From contig CALGIG010000117.1 of the NCBI GenBank assembly GCA_937915865.1, positions 1 through 64,000 of the forward strand: DNA of 64,000 bases. Direction: 5' to 3'. The notes below the pieces were generated by a model. That model was not told the DNA's origin. It was given only the letters and a program-made list of their open reading frames with translations, and did no database searches. Of the stretch, positions 27,235 to 36,672 are shown piece by piece (position 1 is the first letter of the stretch; each line of letters starts with the position of its first letter). Source of the stretch: an uncultured Prolixibacteraceae bacterium. GTDB lineage: Bacteria; Bacteroidota; Bacteroidia; Bacteroidales; Prolixibacteraceae. Both the position numbers and the translations under genes were made by a program.

Positions 27235-28440
27235 ATGAGTTACGAATACACATATATTTTAAACGACATTCAACTAATATTCCTGGTATTACTAGGATTA
27301 GCTACCCTTTATATTTTCATTTTTTCATTTGCCGGATTATTCTACAAGCAATCTACTTATATTAAACAAGTTAAGCTTCGGAAAATTGCAGTTTTAATTC
27401 CAGGATATAAAGAAGATGAAGTAATTATTGAAGTTGCCAGGGAAGCATTGGCTCAGGATTATCCTACTGACTCATTCGATATTGTTATAATAGCTGATTC
27501 GTTTCAATCTGGGACTTTGATGAAACTCAAAGAATTACCCATAAAGCTAATTGAGGTTAGTTTTGAAAAGAGCACAAAGTCGAAAGCATTGAATAAAGCA
27601 ATGCAACAACTCGATAATAGCTATGAAATAGCTGTAGTACTTGATGCTGATAATGTTATGGCAAAGGATTTTCTTTCGAAGGTTAATGCTTCATTTGAAA
27701 AAGAGATACTTGCTGTTCAGGGCCATCGAACCGCTAAAAATATGAACACTTCTCTGGCAATATTAGACGCTGTAAGCGAAGAAATTAACAACCACATCTT
27801 CAGAAAAGGGCATCGGGTTTTGGGCTTGTCGTCTGCAATAATTGGTTCGGGAATGGCTTTTAAATACGATTTTTTTAAAGAAATGATGGCTTCAGTTAAA
27901 GCTGTTGGTGGGTTCGATAAAGAAATTGAGCTTAAATTATTAAAATCGAAACATAAAATTGAATACCTCGACGATGCTTATGTTTTTGATGAGAAAGTAC
28001 AAAAAGCTGAAGTGTTTTCTAACCAACGAAGACGTTGGCTTTCAGCTCAATTTCACTACTTCAGACAAGATTTTCTGAAAGCTTTACGAGATTTATTGTT
28101 GAAAGGCAATATTGACTATTTCGATAAGGCAATCCAGTTTATACAGCCTCCACGTGTCCTCCTTTTAGGCGCGGTAGTTTTTTTCGGAATACTATTTACA
28201 GTAGTTAATTTACTGATTTACAATCTGATATTTTACAGTCTGGCATGGATGGCATTAATTATTGTATGTATTCTTTCTTTTTTGTTTTCAATTCCGGCTT
28301 CATTTTATAATAAAAGAACTGCAATAGCGGTATTGAGCTTGCCTAAAGGAATGCTTTTGATGCTTGGCTCACTACTCAAAATAAAAGGTGCAAATAAGAA
28401 ATTTATTCATACCCAACATACAACAACAACAAACAAATAG
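27235..28440 (+). CDS. Membrane GT2 glycosyltransferase with QxxRW motif
   Basis: This is a 401-residue protein. An N-terminal membrane helix (about 13-35) is followed by a GT-A domain (about 50-270) with VVLDADN as the DxD site, the GSGMAF acceptor loop and QRRRW, the motif of processive and some non-processive inverting transferases. Two membrane segments (about 300-365) close the protein. It is likely to add one sugar to the lipid-linked unit from the cytoplasmic face; a synthase-like polymerising role is possible because of QRRRW. It sits 10 bases after the previous transferase and 2 bases before the amidotransferase-like gene. Confidence 0.85.
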   Translation: MSYEYTYILNDIQLIFLVLLGLATLYIFIFSFAGLFYKQSTYIKQVKLRKIAVLIPGYKEDEVIIEVAREALAQDYPTDSFDIVIIADSFQSGTLMKLKELPIKLIEVSFEKSTKSKALNKAMQQLDNSYEIAVVLDADNVMAKDFLSKVNASFEKEILAVQGHRTAKNMNTSLAILDAVSEEINNHIFRKGHRVLGLSSAIIGSGMAFKYDFFKEMMASVKAVGGFDKEIELKLLKSKHKIEYLDDAYVFDEKVQKAEVFSNQRRRWLSAQFHYFRQDFLKALRDLLLKGNIDYFDKAIQFIQPPRVLLLGAVVFFGILFTVVNLLIYNLIFYSLAWMALIIVCILSFLFSIPASFYNKRTAIAVLSLPKGMLLMLGSLLKIKGANKKFIHTQHTTTTNK

Positions 28441-28442
28441 GC

Positions 28443-30224
28443 ATGTCTGCTACAACTCAATTTCAGTCCAGATTCCAACCCATTTTATCCGGCGATTTTG
28501 GCCCTTTAAAGCTGTTTGAACATTACTCGTGTGAACAGTCTCATTTATTTATAATTGGACACATTTATAATGAAAAAACAGAGAATCTGCTTCCAAATTT
28601 TTTAAAGAAAGGGAATGACTCGTTTAAAGCTCTGGATGGAGATTTTTTACTAATTATTGTGGCGAATAAAAAGGTTTATTTCTTAAAAGACAGACATGGT
28701 ACTGGGAAACAACTATTTTATTCCAACGATTTTTTTACTTCTCAATTAATTGACTTCACTTCATTAAACGGTTTTGAGTGTAAACCAGATTTGGAAGCGC
28801 TTTTCACTTTCCTGAGTATTGGCTATATTCCTTCGCCACAGACATCACTTCAAGGCGTGAAAAAACTACCTGGAGGTCATTTACTGGTTTATGAAAACAA
28901 CTCGGTAAAAACCACCGATTTATTTGATTATAATGACTATTCAAGTTCATTCGGAACAAAACTGACGATTGAAGAAGCTACTCAAAAATACGAATACCTG
29001 CACAAGCAATCAATTGAAAACCGGATACAGGGTGCTAAAAAGGTTGGCCTTCTTTTAAGCGGGGGATACGATTCGGGTGGAAACATTTCGGCTCTGCGCG
29101 ACTTATACGGAGGTGATGTAGTTTCCTACTCTATTGGTTTTAAAGATAATCCATGGACTGAATTACCACTTGCAAGAATTCTTTCAGAAAAATACCAAAG
29201 CAAGCATTTTGAGTATGAAATTGATGGCTCAGAAATCATGGATCTGCCTCAAATTATCAAGGCTTTGGGCGATCCGTTTCAGGAAGGTGGCTTGATGTTA
29301 AACTATTCGGCCATGCGCCTGGTTAAAGATAGTGAAGAACACCCACAAATCATTCTTGGTGGAGACGGAAACGACCAACATTTCGGGACTTCAGGCAAAG
29401 AGCTTGCTATTAACTGGAAATTCAAAAAGAATGGAATTCAGGCGCTTCAAAAATTATTCGATGCAGTTGGTAACATCAGCTTGTTTGAAAAAGACAATAT
29501 TTTCTTCAGGTCGCAATTTCATAACCGAAAAATCCTGTATATTCAGCAAAGCGATACTTTTGGATTCACAAAACATCATTTAAACAAACTAAATAGTATT
29601 GGCTATAAGGTTTCGGAACATCAATATCTAAAAAATAGTCCGAAAAAATATGCCGATTTCGACGAGTTTTTCCGATGTCGAAACTTTTTTGTCGACATCA
29701 AACAAGTAATTAATGAGGTAATTTTGTTTAAGGCTTCGAAAATGGCCGATATGTTTGAAAATAACATTTCGTTTCCATACATGAGCACCGAGCTGTACGA
29801 ATTCCTTAAAACGATGCCTGTTAACTACAAATTTTTTGGTTCACTGGAAGAATTGTCAAAAGGAAAAGGAAAATCGAAATACCTTCACAAACAATACCTT
29901 AAGCCAAAACTTCCTACCGAGATTACCGATCGTAAAAAGCAAGGCGGATTTGCTCCATTACCCATTTTCCTGAGGAATAAAGAACAGCGGACCAATATCT
30001 TCAAAATGATTGAACAGTCGGATGCGGTAAATGCGCTTTTCAGAAAAGACATGGTTCACAACTTTTTGCAACATTACCATCAGGTTGCCGAATATCCAGG
30101 ATACTGGTTCTGGTATAAGCAAGTGCAGGCCAATCAAATCATTAACCTCGCAACACTGGTTGTTTGGTGGGATATTTTTATTGGTGGAAAGAAGAATATA
30201 ATATCGTTAACCGATTTAATGTAA
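28443..30224 (+). CDS. Asparagine-synthetase-like amidotransferase without the catalytic Cys
   Basis: This 593-residue protein has the AsnB layout: an N-terminal Ntn-hydrolase-like domain (about 1-190) and a C-terminal ATP-pyrophosphatase domain with LLLSGGYDSGG (about 203-213). The mature N-terminus is Ser-Ala-Thr rather than the Cys needed for glutamine hydrolysis, so the glutaminase site looks dead. The KDRHGTGKQLFY segment, usually RDxxGxxPLYY, is retained. Relatives in O-antigen loci amidate uronic acids, and the ugd product here makes a uronic acid available. Ammonia or an amino donor would have to be supplied directly (inference). True asparagine synthesis is less likely in this setting. 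Confidence 0.82.
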   Translation: MSATTQFQSRFQPILSGDFGPLKLFEHYSCEQSHLFIIGHIYNEKTENLLPNFLKKGNDSFKALDGDFLLIIVANKKVYFLKDRHGTGKQLFYSNDFFTSQLIDFTSLNGFECKPDLEALFTFLSIGYIPSPQTSLQGVKKLPGGHLLVYENNSVKTTDLFDYNDYSSSFGTKLTIEEATQKYEYLHKQSIENRIQGAKKVGLLLSGGYDSGGNISALRDLYGGDVVSYSIGFKDNPWTELPLARILSEKYQSKHFEYEIDGSEIMDLPQIIKALGDPFQEGGLMLNYSAMRLVKDSEEHPQIILGGDGNDQHFGTSGKELAINWKFKKNGIQALQKLFDAVGNISLFEKDNIFFRSQFHNRKILYIQQSDTFGFTKHHLNKLNSIGYKVSEHQYLKNSPKKYADFDEFFRCRNFFVDIKQVINEVILFKASKMADMFENNISFPYMSTELYEFLKTMPVNYKFFGSLEELSKGKGKSKYLHKQYLKPKLPTEITDRKKQGGFAPLPIFLRNKEQRTNIFKMIEQSDAVNALFRKDMVHNFLQHYHQVAEYPGYWFWYKQVQANQIINLATLVVWWDIFIGGKKNIISLTDLM

Positions 30225-30242
30225 TTCAATAAAATTCAGACT

Positions 30243-31382
30243 ATGAGAATAGGCATTGAAGCGCAGCGTTTATTCCGTAAAAAGAAGCATGGAATGGATA
30301 TGGTGGTTCTGGAATTAATCCGGAATCTACAGCAGATTGACAACAAAAACGAATATTTCATATTTGTAAAACCTGATGTTGATAATAAAGTAATTCAGGA
30401 AATGCCAAATTTTCACATTGTTGAAATTGGAGGGGGACCTTACCCAACCTGGGAACAGATTGCCTTACCCAAAGCTGCGAAGAAATACAAGTGCGATTTG
30501 CTGCATTGTACCAGCAATACTGGTCCAGTAAATACTTCAATTCCGTTAATGATTACCCTGCACGATATTATCTATATGGAAAGCCTGAGTTTACTGAAAA
30601 AAGACGGAACATGGTATCAGAAGCTTGGCAATGTGTATCGCCGATGGAATGTGCCTGTTGTTGTTCGGAAAAGCAAAACTATTATCACTGTTTCAGATTT
30701 CGAACGGGCGCGCATTAGCCGCTTTTTCGGGCTCGACGAAACCAAGCTCCACACAGTATACAATGGCGTTGGAAGGCATTTCAAGCCCATTACCGATCAA
30801 ACAGAACTTGACCGAATTGCTGAAAAATATAAATTGCCTGAAAAATTTATGTTCTTCCTCGGAAATACCGATCCGAAGAAAAATACGCGTGGGGTTTTGA
30901 AAGCATTCGCCGATTTCAGGAAAACATCTTCAACCGATTACAAGCTGGTAATGCCTGATTATGAAGAAACTGCACTGATTGCCTTGCTCAAAGAACTCGA
31001 TTGTCCTGAAATACGCCAGCATATCCATTTGACTGGTTATATCATCAATACCGATTTGCCTGGCATAATCAACCTAAGTACTTTGTTTCTTTATCCATCA
31101 CTCCGTGAGAGTTTTGGAATTCCAATACTCGAAGGAATGGCCTGCGGTATTCCGGTTATTACTTCAAATACCTCGTCTATGCCCGAAATTGCAGGAGATT
31201 CAGCGTTCATAATCGACCCATTTAAGCCTGAAGAAATTACTACTGCCATGAATAAAATACTTGACAACAGCAAATTATATATGCAATTAGGCCAAAAAGG
31301 AATTGAAAGGGCTGCTTTGTTTTCATGGGAAAATATGGCCCAACATGTTTTGAAATTATACAACGAATTTTCAGCAAAATAA
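30243..31382 (+). CDS. GT4-type glycosyltransferase
   Basis: This 379-residue GT-B enzyme has an N-terminal half starting with RIGIEAQRLF and a C-terminal nucleotide-binding half with FLGNTDPKKN and LYPSLRESFGIPILEGMACGIPVIT, the EX7E-type motif of GT4. It is a retaining transferase probably using a UDP- or GDP-sugar on the cytoplasmic side of the membrane. It lies 18 bases after the amidotransferase-like gene and 6 bases before the next transferase, well inside the operon. The donor and acceptor are not readable. Confidence 0.87.
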   Translation: MRIGIEAQRLFRKKKHGMDMVVLELIRNLQQIDNKNEYFIFVKPDVDNKVIQEMPNFHIVEIGGGPYPTWEQIALPKAAKKYKCDLLHCTSNTGPVNTSIPLMITLHDIIYMESLSLLKKDGTWYQKLGNVYRRWNVPVVVRKSKTIITVSDFERARISRFFGLDETKLHTVYNGVGRHFKPITDQTELDRIAEKYKLPEKFMFFLGNTDPKKNTRGVLKAFADFRKTSSTDYKLVMPDYEETALIALLKELDCPEIRQHIHLTGYIINTDLPGIINLSTLFLYPSLRESFGIPILEGMACGIPVITSNTSSMPEIAGDSAFIIDPFKPEEITTAMNKILDNSKLYMQLGQKGIERAALFSWENMAQHVLKLYNEFSAK

Positions 31383-31388
31383 CTCTGT

Positions 31389-32591
31389 ATGCTTGAAAAC
31401 GAACATATCGTTTGCATTTCGTATTCGACCTGGGAAGGGCCTTACACCAAATCAGTCGTTCAGTTAATGTCGTTGCTGGCATTGAATAACCGGGTTCTTT
31501 TTATCGAGTATCCGTTTACGTGGAAAGATATTTATACTACGATTAAGGGCAGGCAAAATGCACCAATAGCACAAATGCTAGGTTTTAAAAACAGCTTAAC
31601 AACTAAACGAGCCTCCGAAAATACCTTTGTGGATCATTGTGTTTTACCGCCACTTTTACCCATGAATATGATTCAGAACGAAGCATTGTATAAGCTTTTT
31701 CTGAAAATAAACACCTGCATTTATAAAAGGTCGATTAAAAAAGCGCTTAAAAAACTGAAATGGGAAAACCCAATAAACATTGTTGCCTACAATCCAATTT
31801 TCGGGGAATCACTTTGGGGAAAACTTCCTGAAAAAGCAAACATATATTATTGCTATGACGGATATATAAAAGACAGGCGCGGACTCCGTGCCTGGGAAGC
31901 CGACCTGCGATATTCCAAGTTAACCGACGGAATTATTGTTACTTCCGACTATTTGAAAGAACAAAAAAAACTGTATAATTCCAAGGTTACAACAGTTAAA
32001 AACGGGGTCGATTTCGAGCTGTTTAACCGGGCAGCCAAAACCGAAGTTAACTCTGGACAACGAAAAAAAATCGGATATATTGGCAGCATCGATCAGCGAT
32101 TCGACCTCGAAATGGTTGAGTTCTCGGTACGCAACCTGCCCAAATTTGACTTTGAATTCATTGGAGATATTAGAAATCTGCAGGTAAAAAATGTGCTTGA
32201 AAAATTTCCAAATGTCAGTTTTCTTCCGCCAGTAAAACCATACGAAGTGCCCGAAATACTGCGGCGGTGCGACGTAGGTATTATCCCATATTTGTGTACC
32301 GAGATCAATAAAAATGTTTATCCGCTAAAGATCAATGAGTACCTTGCTGTAGGTGTACCTGTTGTCATTACAAACTTTGCCAATCTGCCTGAATTCACTG
32401 ATTATGTATCATTTGCTTCCTCAAAAGAGGAATTTAGGGACTCGCTAATTTCCGGGATCGAAACTGACAGTTTAGAAAAGATAAACCAACGAATTGATTT
32501 TGCCCGTTCAAACTCCTGGAAATCGAGGGCTAACCTGTTTTCCGAAGAAATTGAGAATTTCATTCGAATTAAAAGCACAAAAATTAAATAA
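31389..32591 (+). CDS. GT-B glycosyltransferase (GT4-like)
   Basis: This 400-residue protein starts ICISYSTWEGPYTKSVVQL and has the two-Rossmann fold of GT-B enzymes. Middle motifs include IYYCYDGYIKDRRG and VTTVKNGVDFELF; the C-terminal nucleotide-sugar site reads DVGIIPY and LKINEYLAVGVPVVITN. The family includes TuaH-like transferases of teichuronic acid and related polymers. It is one of eight transferases at this locus, with gaps of 6 and 17 bases to its neighbours. The sugar is not predictable. Confidence 0.83.
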   Translation: MLENEHIVCISYSTWEGPYTKSVVQLMSLLALNNRVLFIEYPFTWKDIYTTIKGRQNAPIAQMLGFKNSLTTKRASENTFVDHCVLPPLLPMNMIQNEALYKLFLKINTCIYKRSIKKALKKLKWENPINIVAYNPIFGESLWGKLPEKANIYYCYDGYIKDRRGLRAWEADLRYSKLTDGIIVTSDYLKEQKKLYNSKVTTVKNGVDFELFNRAAKTEVNSGQRKKIGYIGSIDQRFDLEMVEFSVRNLPKFDFEFIGDIRNLQVKNVLEKFPNVSFLPPVKPYEVPEILRRCDVGIIPYLCTEINKNVYPLKINEYLAVGVPVVITNFANLPEFTDYVSFASSKEEFRDSLISGIETDSLEKINQRIDFARSNSWKSRANLFSEEIENFIRIKSTKIK

Positions 32592-32608
32592 CTACAAAAC
32601 CTTATCCT

Positions 32609-33442
32609 ATGTTTCGACCTTTTGTGCCAGCCAATGTAAAAAAGCATCGTTTCGAATTTCAAACGATGGAAGAGATTCCTGAAGAAATTTTTGAACGGAT
32701 CAGGAATGGTTTTGCTGACTTGAAAACCGATGCCCCGCTCATTTCAGTAAATATCATTGCCTGGAATGAAGAGCAGAATATCCTTCGGAATTTGTCGTCG
32801 CTCAGCGCCATAAAAAGTAAGTATCCGATTGAATTTGTATATGTTGACAACAATTCGAAAGACAAAACTTCGGAAATAATACGTCGTTGCGGAATAACTC
32901 CGGTGTTCGAAATTAAGCAGGGATATGGTTTCGCCCGCCAGGCAGCTTTGGAAAACTCGCACGGTAAATACATTATTACCGGCGATGCTGATACCATTTA
33001 TCCACCTACATGGATTGACACCATGCTTATGCCAATCCTGGATGGAAAAGGTTTTGCCACCTACGGAACTTATTCATTTATACCCAACAAAGGCAAGTCG
33101 AGATTACGATTTGCACTTTATGAATTGTTTCGGGATATGATTCACGGAGCGCGTTCGAGGAAAAGACCTGAGCTGGTTGTTGGCGGTGTAAATTTCTGTT
33201 TTGTCAGAGAAGAAGCTTTAAAAATTGGATTTATAAAAAGCGATTCGCGAATGGAAGATGGACAAATGGCTTATGCGTTGAGCAAAATAGGCAACCTTAA
33301 ACGAGTGACAAAACTAAAAGCTATGGCATGGACTGTAACACGATCAGTTGATAAAAGCGGTTCGTTTTTCAAGGCCATTACCAGCCGTATTGTTAAAGAG
33401 TTAAAGCGTATTAGTGTTTATTTCAGAAAAACGCCGAAATAA
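32609..33442 (+). CDS. GT2 glycosyltransferase
   Basis: This 277-residue GT-A protein has VNIIAWNEEQNI at the start of the fold, VDNNSKDKT, and ITGDADTIYP as the DxD site. A short C-terminal helix with basic residues could touch the membrane. The ATG at 32609 is used; the first 25 residues before the fold may be a membrane-contact segment. The acyltransferase ATG follows its stop by one base. Confidence 0.85.
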   Translation: MFRPFVPANVKKHRFEFQTMEEIPEEIFERIRNGFADLKTDAPLISVNIIAWNEEQNILRNLSSLSAIKSKYPIEFVYVDNNSKDKTSEIIRRCGITPVFEIKQGYGFARQAALENSHGKYIITGDADTIYPPTWIDTMLMPILDGKGFATYGTYSFIPNKGKSRLRFALYELFRDMIHGARSRKRPELVVGGVNFCFVREEALKIGFIKSDSRMEDGQMAYALSKIGNLKRVTKLKAMAWTVTRSVDKSGSFFKAITSRIVKELKRISVYFRKTPK

Positions 33443-33443
33443 T

Positions 33444-34061
33444 ATGTCATTAAAAGAAAAACTTAAATCAAATCCAACAATTAAGAAGTTAGTTCTGTGG
33501 TCGATAACTTCCAATCGTAACCCGCGACCGAGGTGGTGGATAAGGTTGTTTGTCAATCCATTTGTTCACAAGCATGGAAAAGGAACTGTTGTTCGGAGGA
33601 GGACCCGAATGGATGTTTTTCCCTGGAATAAATTTGTAACAGGTAAAAATTGCACAATAGAAGATTTCTGTGTGATAAACAACGGAGTTGGCGACGTTAT
33701 CCTCGGAGATAATGTTCGGGTAGGTATTGGAACTACCATCATTGGTCCCGTTACCTTACAGACTAATTGTACCCTTGCTCAAAATATTGCTATTTCAGGT
33801 CTGAATCATACTTTCTCAGATGTTAAAATTCCGATTAGGGAACAACCAGTTGTTGTAAAGAACATAACGATTGGAGAAGACACCTGGGTTGGGGCTAATG
33901 CAACAATTGTGGCTGGCGTTAGTATCGGAAAGCATTGCGTAATTGCAGCAGGTTCGGTTGTAACCAAAGATGTACCTGATTTTTCGGTAGTTGGTGGTAA
34001 CCCTGCTAAAATTATAAAACAGTACAACCAGGCATCAGGAAATTGGGAACGAATAAAATAA
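33444..34061 (+). CDS. Left-handed beta-helix acyltransferase (acetyltransferase type)
   Basis: From the ATG at 33444 the protein is 205 residues; a GTG at 33414 inside the preceding gene is less likely. Hexapeptide repeats ([LIV]-G-x4 pattern) run from about residue 65, with the catalytic-site segment SGLNHTF (His) and the C-terminal AAGSVVTKDVPDFSVVGGNPAKI. This is the NodL/WbbJ/LacA-like group that uses acetyl-CoA. It probably O-acetylates a sugar of the repeat unit. It belongs to the tightly packed transferase operon. Confidence 0.87.
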   Translation: MSLKEKLKSNPTIKKLVLWSITSNRNPRPRWWIRLFVNPFVHKHGKGTVVRRRTRMDVFPWNKFVTGKNCTIEDFCVINNGVGDVILGDNVRVGIGTTIIGPVTLQTNCTLAQNIAISGLNHTFSDVKIPIREQPVVVKNITIGEDTWVGANATIVAGVSIGKHCVIAAGSVVTKDVPDFSVVGGNPAKIIKQYNQASGNWERIK

Positions 34062-34070
34062 CTACTTTAA

Positions 34071-35612
34071 ATGGCGAAAAAGCAATTAGCAATAAACATG
34101 ATAGCAAACGTAGTAGCTTTTGCGATACAGTTTGGTATCAATTTCTTTTTTACTCCTTATTTAATCCGTACCGTAGGAAAAGAAGCATATAGTTTCTTCC
34201 CCTTAGCTAACAGCTTTATTAGTTATGCAAGTATTCTAACCATCGCATTGAATTCGATGGCCAGTCGGTTTATTACTATTAAAATACAACAAAACGACAC
34301 TAAAGGGGCCAATGTTTATTTTAATTCTGTATTAATGGGAAATACCCTGATCGCTATCTTCCTCGCTCTACCATCCATTCTCACAGTTATATTTATCGAT
34401 TATTTGCTGAATATTCCACCGGCGCTGGTAAGTGAAGTACAAATTCTTTTTGCTCTGGTCTTAGGAGGAACTTTAGTCAGCATTGTTACATCAGTATTTG
34501 CTGTTGCCACTTTTGCCCGTAACCGTTTGGAACTGGAATCGGTGCGAAATGCCGAATCAAATGTACTTCGCGTCCTGCTATTAATTGTATTATTCTATTT
34601 TTTCAGACCCTCGATCTCATATATTGGTATTGCAAATGTTGCAGTTGTTATATTTATGTTGGTTGTAAACATCAAATATACCAGGCTCCTTCTTCCTGAA
34701 ATAGAAATTAAGAAAAGCTATTTCAACTGGAATGCGATTAAGGAACTATTATCGTCAGGAGTTTGGAATTCTATTAACCAGCTTAGTTTAATCTTACTAA
34801 CCAATCTTGATCTTTTGATATGCAATATATTACTTGGCGCTTCTGTAACCGGTGAATATGCATTAGTTAAAACTATACCATTGTTCATTCAGTCGTTGGT
34901 TGGGATGCTGGTTGGCGTTTTTGTTCCTGAGTTTATGATATTGTATGCTCAAAACAAAAAGGACGATTTACTGGTAAGCATCAAAAGATCGATCAAATTC
35001 ATGTCAATAATAATGACTATCCCCTTGGGATTCTTATTGATTTTTGGTGATACATTCTTTTCGCTTTGGGTCCCTAATCAAGATACTCATTCACTTTTCT
35101 TCTTGTCTAATTTAACCATTATTCCGCTCATTGTTACTACCAGTATCAACACAGTTTACAATGTATACACGGTAACCAATAAACTCAAAATTCCAGCATT
35201 GGTTCTCCTGATTACCGGAATACTCAATACGTTAATAATACTTTTGTTACTAAATATCACTCAGTTAGGAGTAGTTGTTATACCACTGGTCAGTATGGTT
35301 ATCGGATTGTCAAGAAACCTGATTTTCACACCAATATATGCCGCCAGAGCCTTATCTGTAAAATGGAATGTCTTTTATAAAGCTATTCTACGAGGGTTGA
35401 TTTGCTGCCTGGCCGTTGTAAGCCTCTCTCTCTTAATCAAATATTTTTATATTCCCAAAACATGGATAACCTTTCTTGGGGTAGCTATAATTACAGGAAT
35501 ATTGGCTTTAATAACAAATATCATTATTGCCCTGAATAAAAGCGAATTAAATATCATCAAAGGAATGATCAACAAAATACTTGTAAAAGTTTATCTAATT
35601 AAAACCAAATAG
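34071..35612 (+). CDS. Wzx-type polysaccharide flippase (MOP superfamily)
   Basis: This 513-residue protein has about twelve to fourteen membrane segments and the N-terminal LAINMIANVVAFAIQFGINFFFTPYL feature of polysaccharide export MATE-like proteins; polar charges are sparse inside the helices. It would flip the undecaprenyl-linked repeat unit to the periplasm. Together with the Wzy-like protein and the Wzz-like protein it defines a Wzx/Wzy-type pathway. It starts nine bases after the acyltransferase and ends one base before the pyruvyltransferase. Confidence 0.88.
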   Translation: MAKKQLAINMIANVVAFAIQFGINFFFTPYLIRTVGKEAYSFFPLANSFISYASILTIALNSMASRFITIKIQQNDTKGANVYFNSVLMGNTLIAIFLALPSILTVIFIDYLLNIPPALVSEVQILFALVLGGTLVSIVTSVFAVATFARNRLELESVRNAESNVLRVLLLIVLFYFFRPSISYIGIANVAVVIFMLVVNIKYTRLLLPEIEIKKSYFNWNAIKELLSSGVWNSINQLSLILLTNLDLLICNILLGASVTGEYALVKTIPLFIQSLVGMLVGVFVPEFMILYAQNKKDDLLVSIKRSIKFMSIIMTIPLGFLLIFGDTFFSLWVPNQDTHSLFFLSNLTIIPLIVTTSINTVYNVYTVTNKLKIPALVLLITGILNTLIILLLLNITQLGVVVIPLVSMVIGLSRNLIFTPIYAARALSVKWNVFYKAILRGLICCLAVVSLSLLIKYFYIPKTWITFLGVAIITGILALITNIIIALNKSELNIIKGMINKILVKVYLIKTK

Positions 35613-35613
35613 T

Positions 35614-36663
35614 ATGGCTAAGCTATTCTCTATTCTGCAAAACATTGGAAAATATTCGAGCATGTACAAGGAATATTTATCCCAGAAAAAAAGCATAAAA
35701 CAATCAAAACCAACTATTTTCCTGTTTGGTGCTCCTTTTCACAGTAATATGGGAGATCAGGCTCAAACTTATTGTATTATCAAATGGCTGAATCAAAACT
35801 ACCCTGAACACAAAGTAGTTACTTTCTTCCTTCGAAATTCTACCAATAAAATTTTATCCTACATCAGAAAAACAATTGGCCCCGAAGATAAAATTTTCTG
35901 TCATAGCGGTTATCATTTAACCAACTTATACAATGAACAAGCCATATATAAACAACTGGCAAAATTATTTCCCGATATACCCATCGTAATTTTTCCTCAA
36001 ACCATTAACTACACCATACCTGAAGCAGCTCAGGAAACCGCAAGGCTTTTCAACGATCATCCCAAACTTACAATTTTATGCCGCGACGAAGTTTCATTTA
36101 ATACAGCCAAATCGCTTTTTACTAAATGCCAGCTATTTCTGTATCCCGATGTTGTAACCTCCTTAATTGGAACCAAACAGTTTGAAAAACAGCGAAATGG
36201 GATATTATTTTGTATCAGAAATGATAAAGAAGCCTTTTATAAAACTGATGAAATTTATGGCCTTATTAAAAAGTTGGAACCATTTGAGAAGGTCTCGCTG
36301 ACCGATACCACCATCCAAGTACCAGCTCAGGAAATAATAAAAGACAGAGAAAGATTTCTCGACGGCATTTTTAACGAGTATTCAGGATATAAACTGATTA
36401 TTACTGACAGATATCACGGAACTATCTTCTCGTTAATTTCAGGAACCCCAGTCATTGTTTTGTCTTCATCCGATCACAAATTAAGTTCGGGAGTTAAGTG
36501 GTTTCCATCAGAATTTGGTGATTATGTAACGTATGCTCAAAATCTTGACGAAGCATACTTTTTTGCAATCAAAACCTTAGAAAAACAGCTGGAGTATAAA
36601 TTACCCGACTATTTTCTGAGAAACTACTGGAATGTTCTTAAATCTAAACTGAACGAACAATAA
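35614..36663 (+). CDS. Polysaccharide pyruvyl transferase
   Basis: This 349-residue protein has the PS_pyruv_trans layout: FLFGAPFHSNMGDQAQTY at about 32-49, a middle Rossmann-like region with CRDEVSFNTAKSLF, and the C-terminal TDRYHGTIFSLISGTPVIVL signature. Members transfer a pyruvyl group from phosphoenolpyruvate to a sugar as a ketal, adding negative charge to the polymer. This would add acidity alongside uronic acid. It follows the flippase directly. Confidence 0.87.
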   Translation: MAKLFSILQNIGKYSSMYKEYLSQKKSIKQSKPTIFLFGAPFHSNMGDQAQTYCIIKWLNQNYPEHKVVTFFLRNSTNKILSYIRKTIGPEDKIFCHSGYHLTNLYNEQAIYKQLAKLFPDIPIVIFPQTINYTIPEAAQETARLFNDHPKLTILCRDEVSFNTAKSLFTKCQLFLYPDVVTSLIGTKQFEKQRNGILFCIRNDKEAFYKTDEIYGLIKKLEPFEKVSLTDTTIQVPAQEIIKDRERFLDGIFNEYSGYKLIITDRYHGTIFSLISGTPVIVLSSSDHKLSSGVKWFPSEFGDYVTYAQNLDEAYFFAIKTLEKQLEYKLPDYFLRNYWNVLKSKLNEQ

Positions 36664-36672
36664 ATATACAAC

